From: Arthrobacter ruber
GTDB taxonomy: Bacteria > Actinomycetota > Actinomycetes > Actinomycetales > Micrococcaceae
Length of the DNA: 64,000 nt
Direction of reading: 5' to 3'
Assembly (NCBI RefSeq): GCF_002954225.1
Contig: NZ_PPTH01000014.1
Location: forward strand, 1-64,000
A model generated the notes under the pieces. It worked only from the letters and a program-made list of their open reading frames with translations. It did no database searches and was not told the origin of the DNA. Both the position numbers and the translations under genes were made by a program. Below, one piece after another: positions 39,238 to 47,942 of the stretch. How positions within the stretch are numbered: position 1 is the first letter of the stretch; the number at the start of each line of letters is the position of its first letter.

Positions 39238-40212
39238 ATGCACTACGTGAAACTCGGATCCACAGGCCTCGACATCTCGCCGATCGCCCTCGGCTGCATG
39301 AGCTACGGCACCCCGGACCGGGGGAACCACGCCTGGACGCTGCCCGAGGAGGAGAGCCGCCCCCTGATCCGCGCCGCCGTGGACGCCGGTATCAACTTCT
39401 TCGACACCGCGAACGTCTACTCGGACGGCTCGAGCGAGGAGATCGTGGGCCGGGCGTTGGCCGAGTTCACGCGGCGCGAGGAGACGGTGATCGCCACGAA
39501 GGTCCACGGGCGCATGCACGAGGGGCCCAACGGGGCGGGCCTGTCCCGCAAGGTGATCCTCGCGGAACTCGACAACAGCCTCCGCCGGCTCGGCACGGAC
39601 TACGTCGACCTCTACCAGATCCACCGCTTCGACCCGGTGACCCCGTTCGAGGAGACCCTCGAGGCGCTGCACGACGTCGTGAAGGCCGGCAAGGTCCGCT
39701 ACATCGGTGCGTCGTCCATGTACGCCTGGCAGTTCTCGAAGGCGCTCTACCTGCAGCGCATGAACGGCTGGACCCGCTTCGTGACGATGCAGGATCACTA
39801 CAACCTCATCAACCGCGAGGAGGAACGCGAGATGTACGGCCTCTGCGCGGACCAGGGCGTCGGCGTCCTCCCCTGGAGCCCGCTCGCCCGCGGCAAGCTC
39901 GCCCGCGCCTGGGACGAGACGACGTCGCGCTCCGAGACCGACCAGTTCGGCAAGACCCTCTACGGCACCCTCGACGCCGACCGGCGCGTCTCCGAGGCCG
40001 TCGGCGTCGTGGCGGAGTCCCGGGGCGTGACCCGCGCCCAGGTGGCCCTCGCCTGGGTGTCCCGCAACCCCGTGGTGTCGGCGCCCATCGTCGGGGTCGG
40101 CAAGCCGCACCACCTCGAGGACGCCCTCGCCTCCCTGGACCTCGAGCTGACGCCGGACGAGATCGCCGCCCTCGAGGAGCACTACGTGCCGCACGCCGTC
40201 GTCGGCTTCTGA
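39238..40212 (+). CDS. Aldo/keto reductase
   Basis: The 324-aa protein is a full-length AKR TIM barrel. The tetrad is visible: Asp in GINFFDTANVYSDG, Tyr in the same block, Lys in VIATKVHG and His in YQIHRFDP. The C-terminal coenzyme loop is PIVGVGKPHHLEDAL. The MHYVKLGSTGLDISPIALG start is typical of the YajO-like AKR12/AKR11 group, which reduces sugars, aldehydes or ketones with NADPH. The ATG at 39238 has no Shine-Dalgarno. A possible promoter (TTGTTT/TACTGT) lies about 150 bases upstream. Confidence 0.92.
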   Translation: MHYVKLGSTGLDISPIALGCMSYGTPDRGNHAWTLPEEESRPLIRAAVDAGINFFDTANVYSDGSSEEIVGRALAEFTRREETVIATKVHGRMHEGPNGAGLSRKVILAELDNSLRRLGTDYVDLYQIHRFDPVTPFEETLEALHDVVKAGKVRYIGASSMYAWQFSKALYLQRMNGWTRFVTMQDHYNLINREEEREMYGLCADQGVGVLPWSPLARGKLARAWDETTSRSETDQFGKTLYGTLDADRRVSEAVGVVAESRGVTRAQVALAWVSRNPVVSAPIVGVGKPHHLEDALASLDLELTPDEIAALEEHYVPHAVVGF

Positions 40213-40316
40213 CGCCCGCGGAGCGCCCTACCGTCATCGCCGCCGGGTAGCAAGGGCCTTCGCCCTGTGGGCGGTGTGTTGTACGTTGTGACCACCCTCA
40301 CCCGGAAGGCACAACC

Positions 40317-41627
40317 ATGACCATCTCCAGACGGCAGATCCTCGGCGGCGCAGGCTTCCTCGCAGCGGCAGCAGCACTCAACGGCTGTGCCGGTTTCTCG
40401 GGCAGCGGCGGTAACGACAGCGGCGGCGACGGCGACCAGAACACCCTCACGTTCACCACCTGGGGCAGCCCGGCCGAGGAGGAGGGCTTCCGGAAGGGCA
40501 TCGCCGCCTTCGAAGCCGCCAATTCCGGCACGAAGGTGGAGCTCAACCTCGTCCCGTACGAACAGATCTTCACGAACATCGACGCGCAGCTGCAGGCCGG
40601 CACCGCACCGGATCTCTTCCGCGTGGACTACGGCACCATCGGCGCCTACAGCAGCCAGGACCAGCTCCTCGACCTCAGCAGCTACTTCGACACCGCGGCC
40701 GCCGAGGAGTTCCTCCCCGCGATGTGGCAGGCGGTGCAGTTCGACGGCAAGCCGTACGGCGTCCCCCACCAGACCGACACCTCGGCCCTGGTGTACCGCA
40801 CCGATCTCTTCGAACAGGCCGGGATCACGAGCGTCCCCGACAGCCTCGACTCCGCCTGGACATGGGACGAGTTCCGACAGGTGGCCGAGCAGCTGCGCGG
40901 CTCCATCCCCGGCGACCTCTACCCCTTCGTGTACAACTGGCAGCTCGGCGGCTCCACCCGGTGGCTGAGCTGGCTGTTCCAGGCGGGCGGACGACTCTTC
41001 GACGAGGACCTCACCGGCTCGGCCATCGAGTCCGACGCCGGCAGGAAGGCGCTCGAGTTCACGCAGGGCTTCTTCACCGACGGCCTCGTGCCGCCGAGCA
41101 GTTCGGTGAAGTCCTCGACCTACGCCGACGACGCCTTCTCCGCGGGCACGACGGCGATGGCCTTCGTCGGGAACTTCGTGCTGCCCGGTCTCGAGGAGAA
41201 CATCAAGGGCTTCGAGTGGGGCGCCACCTACCTCCCGCGCGACGAGCGCGGCGCGTGCGACCTCGGCGGGAATGCCCTCGTCGCCACCAAGAGCGCCCGC
41301 AATCCCGAGCTCGCGGCCGACTTCCTGAAGTTCATGACGCAGCCCGACCAGATGTCCGACTTCTGCGCCCGCGCCATGGAGCTGCCCACCCTGAACAGCC
41401 TCGTCGGCACCGAGCTGGACTACCAGACGCGGCCCGACATCGCGGGCATCTTCGTGGAGCAGGCCACCACCCTGGAGCCGGGCGACGTCCAGCAGCTCAC
41501 CTCGCCGGCCATGGCGGCCATCAACCCGAAGCTGCGGGACGAGCTCGAGCTCGCCTTCACCCAGGGCCAGCCGGTGGAGCAGACACTCGCGAACATCGCC
41601 GCCGCCGTCGACGCAGCAGCCGGCTGA
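40317..41627 (+). CDS. ABC sugar transporter, substrate-binding lipoprotein
   Basis: The 436-aa protein has a twin-arginine-like start (MTISRRQILGGAGFLAAAAA) and a lipobox LNGC, so it is a membrane-anchored lipoprotein. The mature part is a family 1 solute-binding protein: LTFTTWGSPAEEEGFRKGI, PDLFRVDYGTI, YGVPHQTDTSALVYRTDLFE and FLKFMTQPDQM. This family binds oligosaccharides or glycosides. It is the first gene of a three-gene importer (binding protein plus two permeases) without its own ATPase, so a shared MsiK-type ATPase is likely. GGAAGG precedes the ATG. Confidence 0.94.
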   Translation: MTISRRQILGGAGFLAAAAALNGCAGFSGSGGNDSGGDGDQNTLTFTTWGSPAEEEGFRKGIAAFEAANSGTKVELNLVPYEQIFTNIDAQLQAGTAPDLFRVDYGTIGAYSSQDQLLDLSSYFDTAAAEEFLPAMWQAVQFDGKPYGVPHQTDTSALVYRTDLFEQAGITSVPDSLDSAWTWDEFRQVAEQLRGSIPGDLYPFVYNWQLGGSTRWLSWLFQAGGRLFDEDLTGSAIESDAGRKALEFTQGFFTDGLVPPSSSVKSSTYADDAFSAGTTAMAFVGNFVLPGLEENIKGFEWGATYLPRDERGACDLGGNALVATKSARNPELAADFLKFMTQPDQMSDFCARAMELPTLNSLVGTELDYQTRPDIAGIFVEQATTLEPGDVQQLTSPAMAAINPKLRDELELAFTQGQPVEQTLANIAAAVDAAAG

Positions 41628-42595
41628 TGTCCGCCGACACCTCGGCCCGCGAGGAGTCGACCGGCAGCACCGGCCCGCCACCGTCCCCCGCGGCGACCTA
41701 TGCGGCGGGACCGGCCAGGGCCTCGCGGCAGCAGCGCTCCACCGGCGCCGCCGCGGGGTTCCTCGGCCCCAACATGATCCTGCTCGGCCTCTTCCTCTTC
41801 CTCCCGCTGGGCTGGGCGTTCCTCATCAGCTTCCAGGAGTCCAACGGCTTCGGGGCCAGCGGCTGGGTGGGCCTCGAGAACTACCGGCGCCTCGTCACGG
41901 ACCCCACGTTCTGGCAGTCGGCGCTCAACACGGCCGTCTTCACCCTCATCACCGTGCCGTTGAGCCTGGCCCTCGGGCTCGGCCTCGCGGTGCTCATGAA
42001 CTCGGTCCTGCCGGGCCGGAAGCTGTTCCGCACCCTGATCTACCTGCCGATGGTCATCTCCGGGATCGCCACAGCCCTCATGGGGGTCCTCCTGTTCGAC
42101 GAGGCCACGGGCATCGTCAACAAGCTTCTCCGCGAGGGCGGGCTCGCCACCATCCCGTGGCAGTCGCAGGGCACGGCGGCCTTCGCCTCGATCGTCCTCG
42201 TGACCCTGTGGATCCGGGTGGGCTTCAACATGGTCATCTACCTGGCCGGCCTGCAGGGCATCTCCCCCGAGCTGTACGAGGCAGCCCGCCTCGAGGGGGC
42301 CAGCTCCTGGCAGCAGTTCCGCTACCTCACCGTGCCACTCGTCGGCCCGTCCACGTTCTTCCTGCTGATCATGGACGTCATCTACTCGTTCCAGGTCTTC
42401 GACACCATCTTCGTGATGACGGGCGGGGGCCCCGGCCGGTCAACGTCGGTCCTCGTCACCTACGCCTACGAGAACGGCTTCGTGACCCGCGACCAGAGCT
42501 ACGCCGCGGCCATCGGGATCGTGATCTTCCTGATCACGCTCGTCTTCACGGCGATCCAGTGGAAGGGCAACCGGTCGAGGGACACGGTCGGCTAG
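41627..42595 (+). CDS. ABC sugar transporter permease (MalF type)
   Basis: The 322-aa protein starts in the TGATG overlap with the binding-protein gene. After a 45-residue Ala/Ser/Pro-rich cytoplasmic head it has six membrane helices. The EAA loop that docks the ATPase is YEAARLEGASSWQQFRYLTVP, and IYSFQVFDTIFVMTGGGPG is a hallmark of sugar permeases. It pairs with the next gene to form the channel. Confidence 0.93.
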   Translation: MSADTSAREESTGSTGPPPSPAATYAAGPARASRQQRSTGAAAGFLGPNMILLGLFLFLPLGWAFLISFQESNGFGASGWVGLENYRRLVTDPTFWQSALNTAVFTLITVPLSLALGLGLAVLMNSVLPGRKLFRTLIYLPMVISGIATALMGVLLFDEATGIVNKLLREGGLATIPWQSQGTAAFASIVLVTLWIRVGFNMVIYLAGLQGISPELYEAARLEGASSWQQFRYLTVPLVGPSTFFLLIMDVIYSFQVFDTIFVMTGGGPGRSTSVLVTYAYENGFVTRDQSYAAAIGIVIFLITLVFTAIQWKGNRSRDTVG

Positions 42596-42644
42596 TGGCA
42601 GGACCATCGGACGGTTCCCGGAACCCCATCAGACAAGGATCACC

Positions 42645-43520
42645 ATGGCTCATCCACTGACCACCCAGGGCGGCGCGGCGACCCGCGTCCGGCGCGTGTC
42701 ACCGGCCGAACGCGTGTCCACGATCGTCCGGCTGGTGACCGCCGTCGTCGTCGGCCTGGTGATGATGTTCCCGCTGTACTGGATGATCACCATCGCCTTC
42801 TCGCCGAGCGCCGACGTCGTCAGCCGTGAGCTGCACATCTGGCCGTCGGAGTGGACCCTCGAGAACTTCCGGACCATCTTCGGGAACTTCCCCACGGTCA
42901 CCTGGTTCGGCAACTCCGTCGTGGTCACGGCGATCATCACGGCGCTCACCGTCTCGGTGAACCTGCTCGCCGGCTATGCCTTCGCCAAGCTCGACTTCAA
43001 GGGGAAGGGGTTCGTGTTCCTGCTGGTGCTCAGCACCATGATGGTGCCCGTCCAGGTGCTGATGGTGGCTCAGTTCCGCCTCGTGACCCAGCTCGGGATC
43101 TACGGCACGTTCTGGGCGGTCATCTTCCCGTCGGCGGCGTCGGCCTTCGGGATCTTCCTCGCCCGGCAGTTCATCATCGCCATCCCCGACGAACTCCTGG
43201 AAGCGGCCAAGATGGACGGCGCGGGGACCATCCGCATCTTCCTGCAGATCATCCTTCCCCTCTGCAAACCGCTCATCGCGGTTCTGGTGCTGCTCACCGT
43301 GATGTACCAGTGGAACGACTTCGCGTGGCCGCTCATCGCCCTGAAGGACGCCGAACTGTTCACCCTGCCCATCGGGCTGCTGTACCTGCAGGGTCAGTAC
43401 GGGGCCGACTACGGCGCCATCATGGCACTGGCCCTGCTCTCCATCACGCCGATCATCATCATGTTCCTCGCGTTCCAGAAGTACTTCGTGCAGGGCCTCG
43501 CGCGCAGCGGCATCCGCTGA
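42645..43520 (+). CDS. ABC sugar transporter permease (MalG type)
   Basis: The 291-aa protein has six membrane helices, the EAA loop ELLEAAKMDGAGTIRIFLQI, the helix MMFPLYWMITIAFSP and the end KYFVQGLARSGIR, typical of MalG-like subunits. AAGGATCACC precedes the ATG. It ends the importer operon, as no ATPase gene follows. The SDR gene converges from downstream. Confidence 0.93.
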   Translation: MAHPLTTQGGAATRVRRVSPAERVSTIVRLVTAVVVGLVMMFPLYWMITIAFSPSADVVSRELHIWPSEWTLENFRTIFGNFPTVTWFGNSVVVTAIITALTVSVNLLAGYAFAKLDFKGKGFVFLLVLSTMMVPVQVLMVAQFRLVTQLGIYGTFWAVIFPSAASAFGIFLARQFIIAIPDELLEAAKMDGAGTIRIFLQIILPLCKPLIAVLVLLTVMYQWNDFAWPLIALKDAELFTLPIGLLYLQGQYGADYGAIMALALLSITPIIIMFLAFQKYFVQGLARSGIR

Positions 43521-43537
43521 CCATGGAGGAGGAAGCC

Positions 43538-44344
43538 TCACCAGCGGCGGAAGCCGCCCTCCGTGCTCAGCACCTGGCCCACCATCCACCGGCCCTCGTC
43601 GCCCAGCAGCCATGTGATGAGCCGTGCAGGGTCGTCGGGTTCACCGAAGCGCCCCGACGGGCAGTGCGCGAGAACGTCCTGCAGGGTCTCGAGCCGGCGG
43701 TCCGCCGTGGCGTCGTCGAGGTACCCCGTGTTCACAGGCCCGGGGTTCACGGTGTTGAGCAGGATGCGCCGGTCCACGAGGTGGTCGGCGACCGACGCCG
43801 TCAACCCGGCGAGCGCCGCCTTGGACGCGGCGTAGGCGATCTCCCCTGTCATCGGGCCGGCGACCTGCCCGGACGTCATCCAGATCACGCGCCCGCCCTC
43901 CCGTCCGTCGTGCTGCTCGGCGAAGTGTTTCGTCGCCAGGATGGTGGAACGCGTATTGACCTGCCAGTGGGCGTCCAGGTCCTTCCAGGAGATCTCGTCG
44001 AGCCGCCCGTCGCCCCCGCTCCTCGCGTGGTTGCAGACCAGTCCGTCGAGATGGCCGAGCGCGGAGCGCGCCTCGACGACGAGCCGCTCTGCACCGTCGT
44101 GCTGCGCGAGGTCGATGCTCGCATCGGCGAGTGGGGCGCCGTCCCGCAGCCGACCGCGGAGGGAGGCGACGACGTCGTCGACGCTGTCCGCGCCCCACGG
44201 CTGGTCGGCGTCGTGCGGGGCGTAGTGGTGCAGGAAGAGGCCGGCACCGAGGTCGGCGAGGCGCGCGGCGACGGCGTAACCGATGCCCCTGCGCCGGCTG
44301 ACCCCGGTGACCACGAACGTGCGCCCTGCCAGGGAGGGTTCCAT
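43538..44344 (-). CDS. Short-chain dehydrogenase/reductase
   Basis: The 268-aa protein has TFVVTGVSRRRGIGYAVA (a TGxxxxxGI cofactor loop with two extra residues), VCNHAR (NxxA variant), MTSGQ with the catalytic Ser, AYAASKAALAGLT (YxxxK) and VNPGPVNTGYLDD. This is a classical SDR such as 3-oxoacyl reductase or sugar dehydrogenase-like; the substrate is unknown. I chose the ATG at 44344 (MEPSLAGRTF). It is convergent with the sugar importer operon and divergent from a lipoprotein gene. Confidence 0.9.
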   Translation of the reverse strand: MEPSLAGRTFVVTGVSRRRGIGYAVAARLADLGAGLFLHHYAPHDADQPWGADSVDDVVASLRGRLRDGAPLADASIDLAQHDGAERLVVEARSALGHLDGLVCNHARSGGDGRLDEISWKDLDAHWQVNTRSTILATKHFAEQHDGREGGRVIWMTSGQVAGPMTGEIAYAASKAALAGLTASVADHLVDRRILLNTVNPGPVNTGYLDDATADRRLETLQDVLAHCPSGRFGEPDDPARLITWLLGDEGRWMVGQVLSTEGGFRRW

Positions 44345-44416
44345 GCCCACCACCCTAGGACGCCGCACCTCGCTGGGCTGGAACCGCCACCGACCGTCCG
44401 CCTCCCGAGGAGATCC

Positions 44417-44863
44417 GTGCGCCGCCCGACGTCCCGCGTCCTCCTCCTGGCGGCCTGGAGCAGCGCGGTCCTCGCGCTCACGGCGTGCGCGGGTCCGGTG
44501 CTCGGCGTGCTCGATGAGGAGCAGGCGCAACAGGACGTCCTGACCATCCAGACGGACCTCGACGGCATCGACCTCGCCAGCACCCGTTTCCTGGCCGAGC
44601 GCGACGGCGTCGAGTACTTCGCGGCCACCCCTCTGGACGGCACGGGCGCTCAGGGCACCGTCTGCCTCCTCGTCGAGGAGGGTATCGGGGTGGGGCTGGA
44701 ATGCACTCCGCTCGTGCGCGGTGCGGCCGGCGCCACGATCCGCGACAGCAGGGTCACCGCGGTGCTGCTCCCGGACGAGTTCGACAGGGACGCCCTGACG
44801 GCGGACGGCTTCGAACTGCCGCACCCCAATCTCGCGCTGCGCCCGGCGGATGCCGGCGCCTAG
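44417..44863 (+). CDS. Small lipoprotein, unknown function
   Basis: The 148-aa protein starts at a GTG behind GAGGAGA. The signal RVLLLAAWSSAVLALTACAG ends in the lipobox LTAC, so it should be attached to the outer face of the membrane. The mature part begins with a helix (DEEQAQQDVLTIQ) and contains two Cys (GTVCLLVEEGIGVGLECTP), which may form a disulfide. It is unlike any family I recognise. It is divergent from the SDR gene. Confidence 0.75.
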   Translation: MRRPTSRVLLLAAWSSAVLALTACAGPVLGVLDEEQAQQDVLTIQTDLDGIDLASTRFLAERDGVEYFAATPLDGTGAQGTVCLLVEEGIGVGLECTPLVRGAAGATIRDSRVTAVLLPDEFDRDALTADGFELPHPNLALRPADAGA

Positions 44864-44896
44864 CATGGGAGATGCAGGAGGACTCTAGGAGGAGCC

Positions 44897-45124
44897 ATGG
44901 CCATTGCAGAGGACGACGGCGGCGAACTGATCGTCGGGGACGTCACGCGGACCGGGGGGCGGGCGCTCGCCGTCGGGCTGTCCCACACCGCGGACGGGCA
45001 GGGACGGCCGATGGTCAGCGTCGGCTGGGTGGAGCAGGACCAGCACCTCGAGATCACGGTGGACGAGGCCCGGGCGCTGCGGGACGAGCTGTCGCGCATC
45101 ATCGAGGATGCGGACGACGCCTAG
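44897..45124 (+). CDS. Small acidic protein, unknown function
   Basis: The 75-aa protein starts behind AGGAGGAGCC, a strong ribosome site. It is acidic, with beta-rich sequence in the first 50 residues and a final helix (VDEARALRDELSRIIEDADDA). There is no signal or membrane segment, so it should be cytoplasmic. I recognise no family. The stop overlaps the convergent zinc-ribbon gene by 4 bases. Confidence 0.65.
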   Translation: MAIAEDDGGELIVGDVTRTGGRALAVGLSHTADGQGRPMVSVGWVEQDQHLEITVDEARALRDELSRIIEDADDA

Positions 45125-45276
45125 GCCGAGACCTGCGTCTGTCCCACGGTGACGCGGTGGTTCTGCTCGCACTGGAAGACGGCGATCGTCCCGGCCGGGA
45201 CAGGCCCTTCGGCCGGCCACTGGTCCTCGTCGAGTTCGATCAGGGCCGACCCGCAGCTGGGGCATCGGGTTTCCAT
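45121..45276 (-). CDS. Small zinc-ribbon-like protein
   Basis: The 51-aa protein starts METRCPSCGSALIELDEDQW. CPSC and a later QCEQNH may supply zinc ligands (C-x2-C, then C and H). The ATG at 45276 follows AGGAGAGG. Such micro-proteins are often nucleic-acid or protein adapters; no function can be assigned. Confidence 0.6.
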   Translation of the reverse strand: METRCPSCGSALIELDEDQWPAEGPVPAGTIAVFQCEQNHRVTVGQTQVSA

Positions 45277-45399
45277 CGGGTACGTCCTCTCCTGGCAGGG
45301 CGGCGGCTGGAGGCCGCTGCGTCCAGTACACACCGCACCGCCGTCACGGACCACCCGGCACCGTCCTGACCTGCAGCTGGACCGGCGCCCTCCCCCGCG

Positions 45400-46209
45400 C
45401 TAGTCGGCGCGGTGCGCCGTCCACCGTGCGCCCACGACCACGAGGCCTGCGCCCGCCGCGCACAGTGCAGCCGTCCCCCAGGGGAACGGCTGCGCACCGG
45501 CGATCAGGCGCGTGGAGGGGTCCTCGCCGGAGCGCATGATGGGTAGCAGTTCGACGGCGTGCGAGGCGTCGGCGAGCACCGAGCTGATCCGGTGGAGTGC
45601 GGGCACTGCCGGGCCGTCGGCGCCGAGGAGCGCCCGGTCCACGAGGTCGCGGCACCGATCGAGGACCGACAGCGGGAGGGCTGCTGCGACATTGCCCGGG
45701 GGCCGTCGCGTGACGACGGGGTGGGCGCGCGTCGGGGCGATCCGCCGCACCAGTTCCCACAGCACGCCCAGGACCTGCAGCTCCCGGCGGCCGACACGAG
45801 CCTGGAGCCGAGGGAAGAGGGCGTCCTCCTCGTCGCGGACGTCGTCGTCGAGCACCTCCGTGAGGCGGCCGAGCACCTGGGCGCGCTCGGGTGATCCGCC
45901 GTCGAGCCCTTCGAGCTTCTTCACCAGCTCGTTGACCTCCTGGTGCTCGCGCTCCACCTCGAGGGTCAGCTCCTCGCCGTCGGGCAGGACACGACGCAGC
46001 ACGGGCCACAGCACGGACTCCTCCGCGAAGGCATGGGGGAACACCAGACGGTAGATGTCCAGCAGGACCGCGGCCTGGTCCTCGCCGGTGCTCCCCTTAA
46101 GCCGCTCCATGAGCGCACTCAGCCTCACGTGGTCCCGCTTCTGCCGCACGAGCACGCTGAGGGGGCCGCCGAGCTGATCGGTGGTCTGGTCTGCTACCGA
46201 GGTGTACAA
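45400..46209 (-). CDS. Hemerythrin domain protein with C-terminal membrane helix
   Basis: The protein has about 269 aa. Residues 20-150 form a hemerythrin HHE domain with metal-ligand candidates in KRDHVRLSALM (His27), FPHAFAEESVLWPVL and EREHQEVNEL, and a final acidic DDVRDEEDALFPRL where some members have His. This fold binds diiron and senses O2, NO or redox. A C-terminal hydrophobic run (GTAALCAAGAGLVVVGARW) may anchor it. I chose a TTG start at 46209 because AGGAGA lies 4 bases upstream; a longer start lacks support. Confidence 0.85.
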   Translation of the reverse strand: MYTSVADQTTDQLGGPLSVLVRQKRDHVRLSALMERLKGSTGEDQAAVLLDIYRLVFPHAFAEESVLWPVLRRVLPDGEELTLEVEREHQEVNELVKKLEGLDGGSPERAQVLGRLTEVLDDDVRDEEDALFPRLQARVGRRELQVLGVLWELVRRIAPTRAHPVVTRRPPGNVAAALPLSVLDRCRDLVDRALLGADGPAVPALHRISSVLADASHAVELLPIMRSGEDPSTRLIAGAQPFPWGTAALCAAGAGLVVVGARWTAHRAD

Positions 46210-46337
46210 GAGATCTCCTGGAACGGGTGGGACATCGGAACGGTGCCGGGCGCCTCTTCCATCTGTACCCGTCGGCGGACGATCCACACAGGCCGGATTG
46301 TTGTGGTCCCCCGAGGCATCGGTGCCTATAATCGGGC

Positions 46338-46637
46338 GTGCTCACCGCAGGAGTGGACCTTGCCGCCGCGTCGAAGGGCACAGCCCTTGCCGTCCTGGAC
46401 CGGGAGATCACCGGGCGGTGGCCGCTGAGCGTCGCCACGGACCGGCTGGGGCTGACCGCGATGCACTGCGCTGTCCTGCTCGACACGATCGGCGACGAAC
46501 TGGGAATCCCTGTGGATCGCTCGGGAGGCGGTACCGCCATCGAGGTGGACGAGCCCGCCCGACACCACGACCAGGCGCGCCGGGAGGGATGGATCGCACT
46601 GCCCGTGGGACGGTTGGGGGACCTCGCTCCCCGGTGA
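46338..46637 (+). pseudogene. Shrunken DUF429 gene (N-, central and C-terminal blocks joined)
   Basis: This 99-aa frame aligns by eye with three separate blocks of the usual ~250-aa DUF429 protein, a predicted nuclease. It opens with the family N-terminus TAGVDLAAASKGTALAVLD. It then jumps to the central TGRWPLSVATDRLGLTAM and VDRSGGG, and then to the C-terminal ARREGWIALP. About two thirds of the protein between these blocks is missing, yet the frame is intact. I read it as a gene eroded by in-frame deletions, although a functional mini-protein cannot be excluded. Confidence 0.6.
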
Positions 46638-46674
46638 GGAGTGCCGAGCATGCCGACGGAAGGACACAGCACCC

Positions 46675-47556
46675 ATGGACCTCGCGGAACAGGCGGCTAC
46701 CCTCTACGTCCTGCCGCTCGACGAGTTCACCGACGCCCGGAACGCCGCCGCGAAGGAGGCAGCCCAGGCGGGTGACAGGGACCTCGCCGCCGCGCTGCGC
46801 AAGCTCCCCAAACCGGCGTCGGCCGCGTGGCTCGTCAACCTGCTCGTCAGCCGCCGCCGGGACGAGGTGCAGCAGGTCCTGGAACTCGGCGCCTCCCTCA
46901 AGGAGGCGCAGGCCGGTCTGGACAGGGCGCAGCTCCACGCGCTCGGCCAGCAGCGCCAGCGGCTCCTGGCCGCCGTCGCCCGGCAGTCCCTCGAGGCGGC
47001 GGCGGAAGTGGGGTACGACGTCGGATCCGGTGCCCTGCCCGGCGTCGAACAGACGCTGCGTGCCGCCCTCGCGGACCCGGCGGCAGCCGCGGCGGTGCTG
47101 ACAGGGCGGCTCGTCCGCACCCTGGAGGCGTCGGGCTGGGACCCGGTGGACCTGACGGGCGCCGTGGGTGGCCCGTTCACCGCGCCCGGGCAGGAGGGCG
47201 ACGGCGGGGACGACGCGACCTCGGACCGCGGGCGGAGCCCGAGGAAGCCGGGGGCCCACGAGCGCAGGGAGGCCGAGGCACGTGTTGCAGCGGCACGTGA
47301 CGCACTCGCGGAGGCCGAGGACTCCGCCGCGGACCTGCGGCGGAGGTCGCAGCGTCTGGCGGTGCGGCGTGACGGGGTGGCCGCGTCGATCGAGGATCTC
47401 GAGGAGAGGCTGGAGGCGCTGCGCAGGGAACACGCCGACATCGACTCGGAGGCGGCCGATCTGGAACGGGCAGCCCGCGAGGCGGACGCAATTGTCCAGG
47501 GGGCGCAGGAGGAAATGGACCACGCCGCGGCGGACCGCGCAACCCTCGGTGACTGA
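46675..47556 (+). CDS. Coiled-coil protein of unknown function
   Basis: The 293-aa protein starts MDLAEQAATLYVLPLDEFT behind GGAAGG. Residues 20-160 are helical with KLPKPASAAWLVNLLV, a motif recurring in uncharacterised actinobacterial proteins. A Gly/Asp-rich linker follows (about 168-195). Residues 195-290 form a long heptad coiled coil (EDSAADLRRRSQRLAVRRDG and IEDLEERLEALRREHADID). There is no membrane segment. It probably forms an elongated cytoplasmic dimer. Confidence 0.8.
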   Translation: MDLAEQAATLYVLPLDEFTDARNAAAKEAAQAGDRDLAAALRKLPKPASAAWLVNLLVSRRRDEVQQVLELGASLKEAQAGLDRAQLHALGQQRQRLLAAVARQSLEAAAEVGYDVGSGALPGVEQTLRAALADPAAAAAVLTGRLVRTLEASGWDPVDLTGAVGGPFTAPGQEGDGGDDATSDRGRSPRKPGAHERREAEARVAAARDALAEAEDSAADLRRRSQRLAVRRDGVAASIEDLEERLEALRREHADIDSEAADLERAAREADAIVQGAQEEMDHAAADRATLGD

Positions 47557-47587
47557 GCCGGGCGGGGCACGCGCAGGACCCGCACTG

Positions 47588-47938
47588 GCCCACCTATCTC
47601 GGCAGGCTCGACACGGGCGCGTCCGGTCGATCCTCGGGGTCCCCATGAACCTCGGGGACGAAAGGCAGGCGGCGTTGAACGTCCATGCGGCCCAGCCCCG
47701 TGCCTTCGACCGCGCGGGTATCGAGGCGGCCGAGGCGCGCGCAGGGTCCGCCTCAGCCTCCCTGCGGTTCGCCGTGCGCGCAGCGTACCTGGACGACCGG
47801 CAGAAGGACCTCGAGACGGCCCTGACCTCACGCCGCGTCATCACCACCGCCGTCGGCATCATCATGTTCCAGAGAAACGTGAACTCCCCCGCTTCCCAGG
47901 CTGATGTCACCCGGCCCGCCTTGCGACGGGCCGGGTGA
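47588..47938 (+). pseudogene. GAF-ANTAR regulator remnant
   Basis: The frame reads as the end of a GAF domain (GRVRSILGVPMNLGDERQAA) joined to the first helix of an ANTAR RNA-binding domain (DLETALTSRRVITTAVGIIM). It then loses similarity after MFQRN and ends in a short tail. Intact GAF-ANTAR proteins are about 230-250 aa and have a full three-helix ANTAR with a conserved second helix, which is missing here. There is no credible start upstream. It is truncated on both sides. Confidence 0.65.
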
Positions 47939-47942
47939 CATC
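47903..47942. terminator. Strong hairpin shared with the LLM-oxidoreductase stop codon
   Basis: A perfect 16-bp stem (arms 47903-47918 and 47927-47942) with an 8-base loop encloses most of the stop codon of the minus-strand oxidoreductase. It probably terminates that transcript. There is no U-tract. It also marks the point where the ANTAR remnant stops. Confidence 0.6.
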
